Below, piece by piece: positions 61,029-64,000 of a stretch of 64,000 bases of DNA (the stretch's first letter is position 1; every line of letters begins with the position of its first letter). Source of the DNA: Dichotomicrobium thermohalophilum. GTDB taxonomy: Bacteria > Pseudomonadota > Alphaproteobacteria > Rhizobiales > Rhodomicrobiaceae. Location: contig NZ_QXDF01000001.1 in assembly GCF_003550175.1 (NCBI RefSeq), forward strand, positions 1,946,501 through 2,010,500, read 5' to 3'. The notes beneath the pieces are model-generated. The model was not told the DNA's origin, made no database searches, and saw only the letters and a program-made list of their open reading frames with translations. Both the position numbers and the translations under genes were made by a program.

Positions 61029-62375
61029 ATGTTGCAACTTCACTTCCGGCCACGCGCAGCGCTCAGCGCGGCGGTCCTGGCGCTAGCGATTATTCTTTCC
61101 CTCGGCATTGCGCGCGCCGGCGAGGCACCCGTCAAGCTGGATGCGCGCTTCAGCCAGTCGGTGATGAAAACCGGCGAGACGACCCGTGCGTTCCTGCGCG
61201 TCGGCCTGCGCGGCGTTCGCCCGCCCGAAGAGACGGCCCGAACCCCGGCCAATATCGCGCTGGTCATCGACAAGTCCGGCTCCATGCAGGGAGCCAAGAT
61301 CGCCGACGCGCGCGAGGCCGCGCTGATGGCTCTGGGCCGGCTGACAGCGGATGACACGCTCGCGGTCGTCGCCTTCAATCACGGCGTGGACGTCGTTCTG
61401 CCGGCCACATCGGCCGGAGACCTGCCGAACATGCGCCGGGCCGTCCGTGACATCCGCGCCGGCGGCCGGACGGCTCTGTATGCCGGCGTGGAAACGGGAA
61501 TCGACGAGGTGCTCACGTTCCTCGATCCCTATGCCGTCAACCGGGTGATCCTGCTCTCCGACGGGCTGGCGAATGTCGGTCCCACCTCGCCCAGCCAGAT
61601 TGCTGCGTTGGGCCGCAAGGCCGCCGGCGAAGGCATCTCGATAACCACCATCGGGCTGGGACTGGGCTATAACGAAGACCTGATGACCCGGCTGGCGCTC
61701 AACAGCGACGGCAATCACGCTTTTGTCGAGCACCCGGATGATCTCGTCGGCATTTTCAACAAGGAATTCGGCGATGTGTTCTCGGTCGTCGGTCAAGGCG
61801 CAGAGATCGAGATCGACTTCCCCGCCGGCATTCGCCCACTGCGCACTCTCGGGCGCCCAGCCGAAATCGAAGGTCAGCGCGTAAATTTCGACCTGCGCCA
61901 GATCTATGGCGGCCAGGAAAAGTATCTGCTTGTGGAGGTGGAGGTCGCGGGCGACGCCGCGCGGAACAAGTTGCAGGCCGCGCAGGTCTCCGCCCGCTAT
62001 ACCGATATGAGGACCAAGCAAGAGGCCGCCCTGAAAGATGTCGTTACGCTGAGCTTCAGCAACGACCCCGACAGGATCGCGGCCAGCCGCGACAAGGACG
62101 TGCTCTCGGCGGCCACCATGCAGATTGCCACGGAGCGCAGCGAAAAGGCCGTCAAGCTGCGCGACAGCGGCCGCATCGACGAAGCGAAGAAAATGCTCGA
62201 GGATAACGCAGCCTATCTGAAGGAGCAGGCCCAGGCGCTCTCTGCGCCCGCGCTTCAGAGCCTTGCTGAGGAACAGGCACGCGACGCCGAGGCGATCACC
62301 TCCGGGAACTGGGTCCGCCAGCGCAAGGACATGCGCTCTCGCCAGTACAAGGGCAAGACACAGCAGAGCTACTGA
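61029..62375 (+). CDS. Secreted VWA domain protein
   Basis: A 448-residue protein with a Sec signal peptide (LSAAVLALAIILSLGIARAGEA) and a von Willebrand A domain with intact MIDAS, DKSGSMQG near residue 81 and LSDGLANVGP near 175. The C-terminal helical region (about 345-425) may mediate oligomers. AAGGAGG before ATG 61029 decides the start. It may sense or bind a periplasmic ligand, possibly with the sigma/anti-sigma system upstream, but that link is inference. Confidence 0.85.
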   Translation: MLQLHFRPRAALSAAVLALAIILSLGIARAGEAPVKLDARFSQSVMKTGETTRAFLRVGLRGVRPPEETARTPANIALVIDKSGSMQGAKIADAREAALMALGRLTADDTLAVVAFNHGVDVVLPATSAGDLPNMRRAVRDIRAGGRTALYAGVETGIDEVLTFLDPYAVNRVILLSDGLANVGPTSPSQIAALGRKAAGEGISITTIGLGLGYNEDLMTRLALNSDGNHAFVEHPDDLVGIFNKEFGDVFSVVGQGAEIEIDFPAGIRPLRTLGRPAEIEGQRVNFDLRQIYGGQEKYLLVEVEVAGDAARNKLQAAQVSARYTDMRTKQEAALKDVVTLSFSNDPDRIAASRDKDVLSAATMQIATERSEKAVKLRDSGRIDEAKKMLEDNAAYLKEQAQALSAPALQSLAEEQARDAEAITSGNWVRQRKDMRSRQYKGKTQQSY

Positions 62376-62381
62376 GAGCCC

Positions 62382-62409
62382 GCCGGGCGGCGCTCCCGCC
62401 CGGCTTTCT
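62382..62409 (+). terminator. Terminator-like hairpin after VWA gene
   Basis: GCCGGGCGG-CGCTC-CCGCCCGGC followed by TTTCT, in the gap between the convergent VWA and fmt genes. The U-tract is short. Confidence 0.6.
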
Positions 62410-63343
62410 AGCCAAAATGCGTGCCCTTGCCGAGCGGGAAGCCGCGCAGGAAATCCACGCCGGACATGGGGCGCTTGCCTGCGCGCTGGACTTTCGTCAG
62501 CCGCACCGCCTGATTACCGCAGGCGACCGTAAGCTGATTGTCGAGGAGCTGGCCCGGCTCGCCCCGCCCTTTCACGCAAACCGAGCGGAGCACCTTCACC
62601 CGCTCGGGCCGGCCGCCCAGAAGCGCCTCGAACCATGCACCGGGAAACGGAGACATGGCGCGGATGCGGTCATGCACCTCCTGCGCCGGGTTCTCCCAGT
62701 GAATGCGCGCTTCTTCCTTCGTGATCTTCGGCGCATAAGTCACCCCCTCGTCGGGCTGAGGGCGGCATTCCAGTTCGCCACGCGCCAGGCGGTCCAGGGC
62801 CTTGCCCATCAGACTCGCGCCGACGAATGCCAGCTCGTCATGCAGTTCGCCGGCCGTCATGTCCGGGCCTATCGGAATGCGCTCCATCATGCAGATCGGC
62901 CCGGTGTCCATGCCTTCGTCCATCTGCATCACGGTCACGCCCGTTTCGGTGTCGCCTGCCATGATCGCCCGCTGGATCGGGGCGGCGCCGCGCCAGCGCG
63001 GCAACAGCGAGGCATGGAGGTTGAGGCAGCCATAAGCCGGCGTATCGAGCACGCGCCGCGGCAGGATCAAGCCATAGGCAACAACGACTGCGACATCAGC
63101 CTGCAGCGCGGCCAGCTCGGCGACACTCTCGGGGTTGCGGAAGTTCCGAGGCGTGTAGACAGGGATGCCGGCTTCGTCGGCGAATTTCTGCACCGGTGAG
63201 GGACGCAGCCCCATCCCCCGGCCGGCAGGGCGCGGCGGCTGCGTGTAGACCGCGGCGACGTCATGCCCGGCGCAAACAATTTCGCTGAGAGTGGGCACCG
63301 AGAAATCCGGCGTGCCCATGAAAACGACCCGAAGCTTCGGCAT
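62408..63343 (-). CDS. fmt: Methionyl-tRNA formyltransferase
   Basis: A 311-residue enzyme that formylates Met-tRNAfMet for initiation. N-terminal LRVVFMGTPDFSVPTLSEI, catalytic region LNLHASLLPRWRGAAPIQRAI, and GVTVMQMDEGMDTGPI are intact, and the C-terminal OB-fold-like part carries VACGNQAVRL. Adjacent def on the same strand is the usual pairing. Confidence 0.96.
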   Translation of the reverse strand: MPKLRVVFMGTPDFSVPTLSEIVCAGHDVAAVYTQPPRPAGRGMGLRPSPVQKFADEAGIPVYTPRNFRNPESVAELAALQADVAVVVAYGLILPRRVLDTPAYGCLNLHASLLPRWRGAAPIQRAIMAGDTETGVTVMQMDEGMDTGPICMMERIPIGPDMTAGELHDELAFVGASLMGKALDRLARGELECRPQPDEGVTYAPKITKEEARIHWENPAQEVHDRIRAMSPFPGAWFEALLGGRPERVKVLRSVCVKGRGEPGQLLDNQLTVACGNQAVRLTKVQRAGKRPMSGVDFLRGFPLGKGTHFG

Positions 63344-63500
63344 CTAAGGCCTCACAGGAGACACAGGGGGCGGCGCATTGGGGGCCAGGGCGGAGCGATT
63401 CACCCGGCGCGCCGCGGAAAATGATGCGCTGCGGCATCCTCTAGCGCCAGCGCGGCCCGCCGTCCAGCGCCGTTTCGCGCGGCCAACAACCGATTCCGGC

Positions 63501-64000
63501 TCAGACCGTTTCGCTGCTGCGCTGGGCTTTGATGAACTTCTTGACTAGGCGATCGCGGCGCAGGCGCGACAGGTGGTCGATGAACAGCACCCCGTCGAGA
63601 TGGTCGATCTCGTGCTGTACGACCGTGGACATCAAGCCCTTGCAGTCCATTTCCTGCGTGGCGCCGTCTTCGTCAATATAGCGCACGCGACACTGCGCCG
63701 GTCGCTCGATCTCGGCGTAGATGTCCGGGATCGACAGGCAGCCTTCCTCATGCACACGCGGCTCGTCGCCCAGGCTGACGATCTCCGGGTTGATCATCAC
63801 GACCGGGTTTTTCTCTTCCTCGTCGCGCGCGATATCGATCACGATCAATCGGCGCGCAACCGCCACCTGCGGCGCGGCCAGCCCGATTCCCGGCGCGTCA
63901 TACATGGTTTCAAGCATATCAGCCGCGAGCTGGCGCACCTCGTCATCGACGCGCTCAAGCGGCTGCGCCTTCTTCCGAAGGACAGGGTCAGGCATTTTGA
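63501..64000 (-). CDS. def: Peptide deformylase, cut by window edge
   Basis: Removes the formyl group from nascent proteins. Three metal/catalytic motifs are present: [15 protein letters not shown] and QHEIDHLDG. The ATG at 63995 is probably internal: the frame continues upstream (AAA before it), as in the family N-terminus ...[10 protein letters not shown], so the true start lies outside the window. C-terminal helix ends RSSETV. Confidence 0.93.
   Translation of the reverse strand, partial: KMPDPVLRKKAQPLERVDDEVRQLAADMLETMYDAPGIGLAAPQVAVARRLIVIDIARDEEEKNPVVMINPEIVSLGDEPRVHEEGCLSIPDIYAEIERPAQCRVRYIDEDGATQEMDCKGLMSTVVQHEIDHLDGVLFIDHLSRLRRDRLVKKFIKAQRSSETV

Noticed and set aside
59904-61043. 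379-codon - strand frame opposite the methyltransferase-like gene
   Set aside because: The + strand translation shows a Rossmann methyltransferase pattern; the - strand product lacks any motif.

Overview
The window is high-GC DNA from a purple, bacteriochlorophyll-a producing alphaproteobacterium. The evidence is a superoperonic photosynthesis gene cluster with type-2 reaction centre genes, a tetrahaem PufC, CrtJ/PpsR-type operators and an RcGTA-type gene transfer agent (GTA) locus. Sequence alone does not let me name a genus or decide between Hyphomicrobiales and Rhodobacterales.

Photosynthesis (about 1-18.8 kb). bchI-bchD (Mg-chelatase), tspO, bchO, a DUF3422 gene and a tiny membrane protein run on the + strand. 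crtC-crtD run on the - strand and diverge from crtF. bchC-bchX-bchY-bchZ follow, then a PufQ-like gene and pufB-pufA-pufL-pufM-pufC, ending at a clear intrinsic terminator. Two promoter regions (crtD/crtF and bchC) each carry a pair of CrtJ/PpsR-like palindromes with the same 26-bp period. Together these genes insert Mg into protoporphyrin, reduce chlorophyllide a, finish the methoxy-carotenoids and build the LH1-reaction centre. puhA, bchB/N/L/H/M and crtB/E/I are not in the window.

Transition (about 18.8-20.1 kb): a short cell-wall-hydrolase-like gene and an AT-rich intergenic stretch.

GTA/prophage-like cluster (20.1-40.0 kb, all on - strand; read from 40.0 down). Order: small terminase-like protein, large terminase, portal, prohead protease, capsid, head-tail connectors, tail terminator, tail tube, two chaperones, a very short tape measure, DUF2460, NlpC/P60 peptidase, three inserted tail/fibre-like genes, DUF2163, the 1349-aa host-specificity protein, a tRNA-Gly, a coiled-coil hypothetical, DUF2793, a holin-like peptide and a lysozyme with a C-terminal membrane region. 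The DUF2163 hub gene is displaced from its canonical place before the peptidase. The displaced four-gene block is bracketed by two inverted, ~200-bp, multi-hairpin elements whose stems differ by compensatory changes while loops and linkers stay constant. This is the most unusual structure in the window.

Housekeeping and metabolism (40.2-64 kb). YcgN-type protein, a PBP1A-like synthase, a DUF1214/DUF1254 pair, a membrane protein, a GDCCVxC-type small protein, threonine dehydratase with hemB, lutABC (lactate oxidation), a cytochrome c2-like protein, a LysR regulator divergent from glcDEF (glycolate oxidase), a solitary DUF262-DUF1524 nuclease-like defence protein, an ECF sigma/anti-sigma pair, a methyltransferase-like gene, a secreted VWA protein, fmt and a def gene cut by the window edge.
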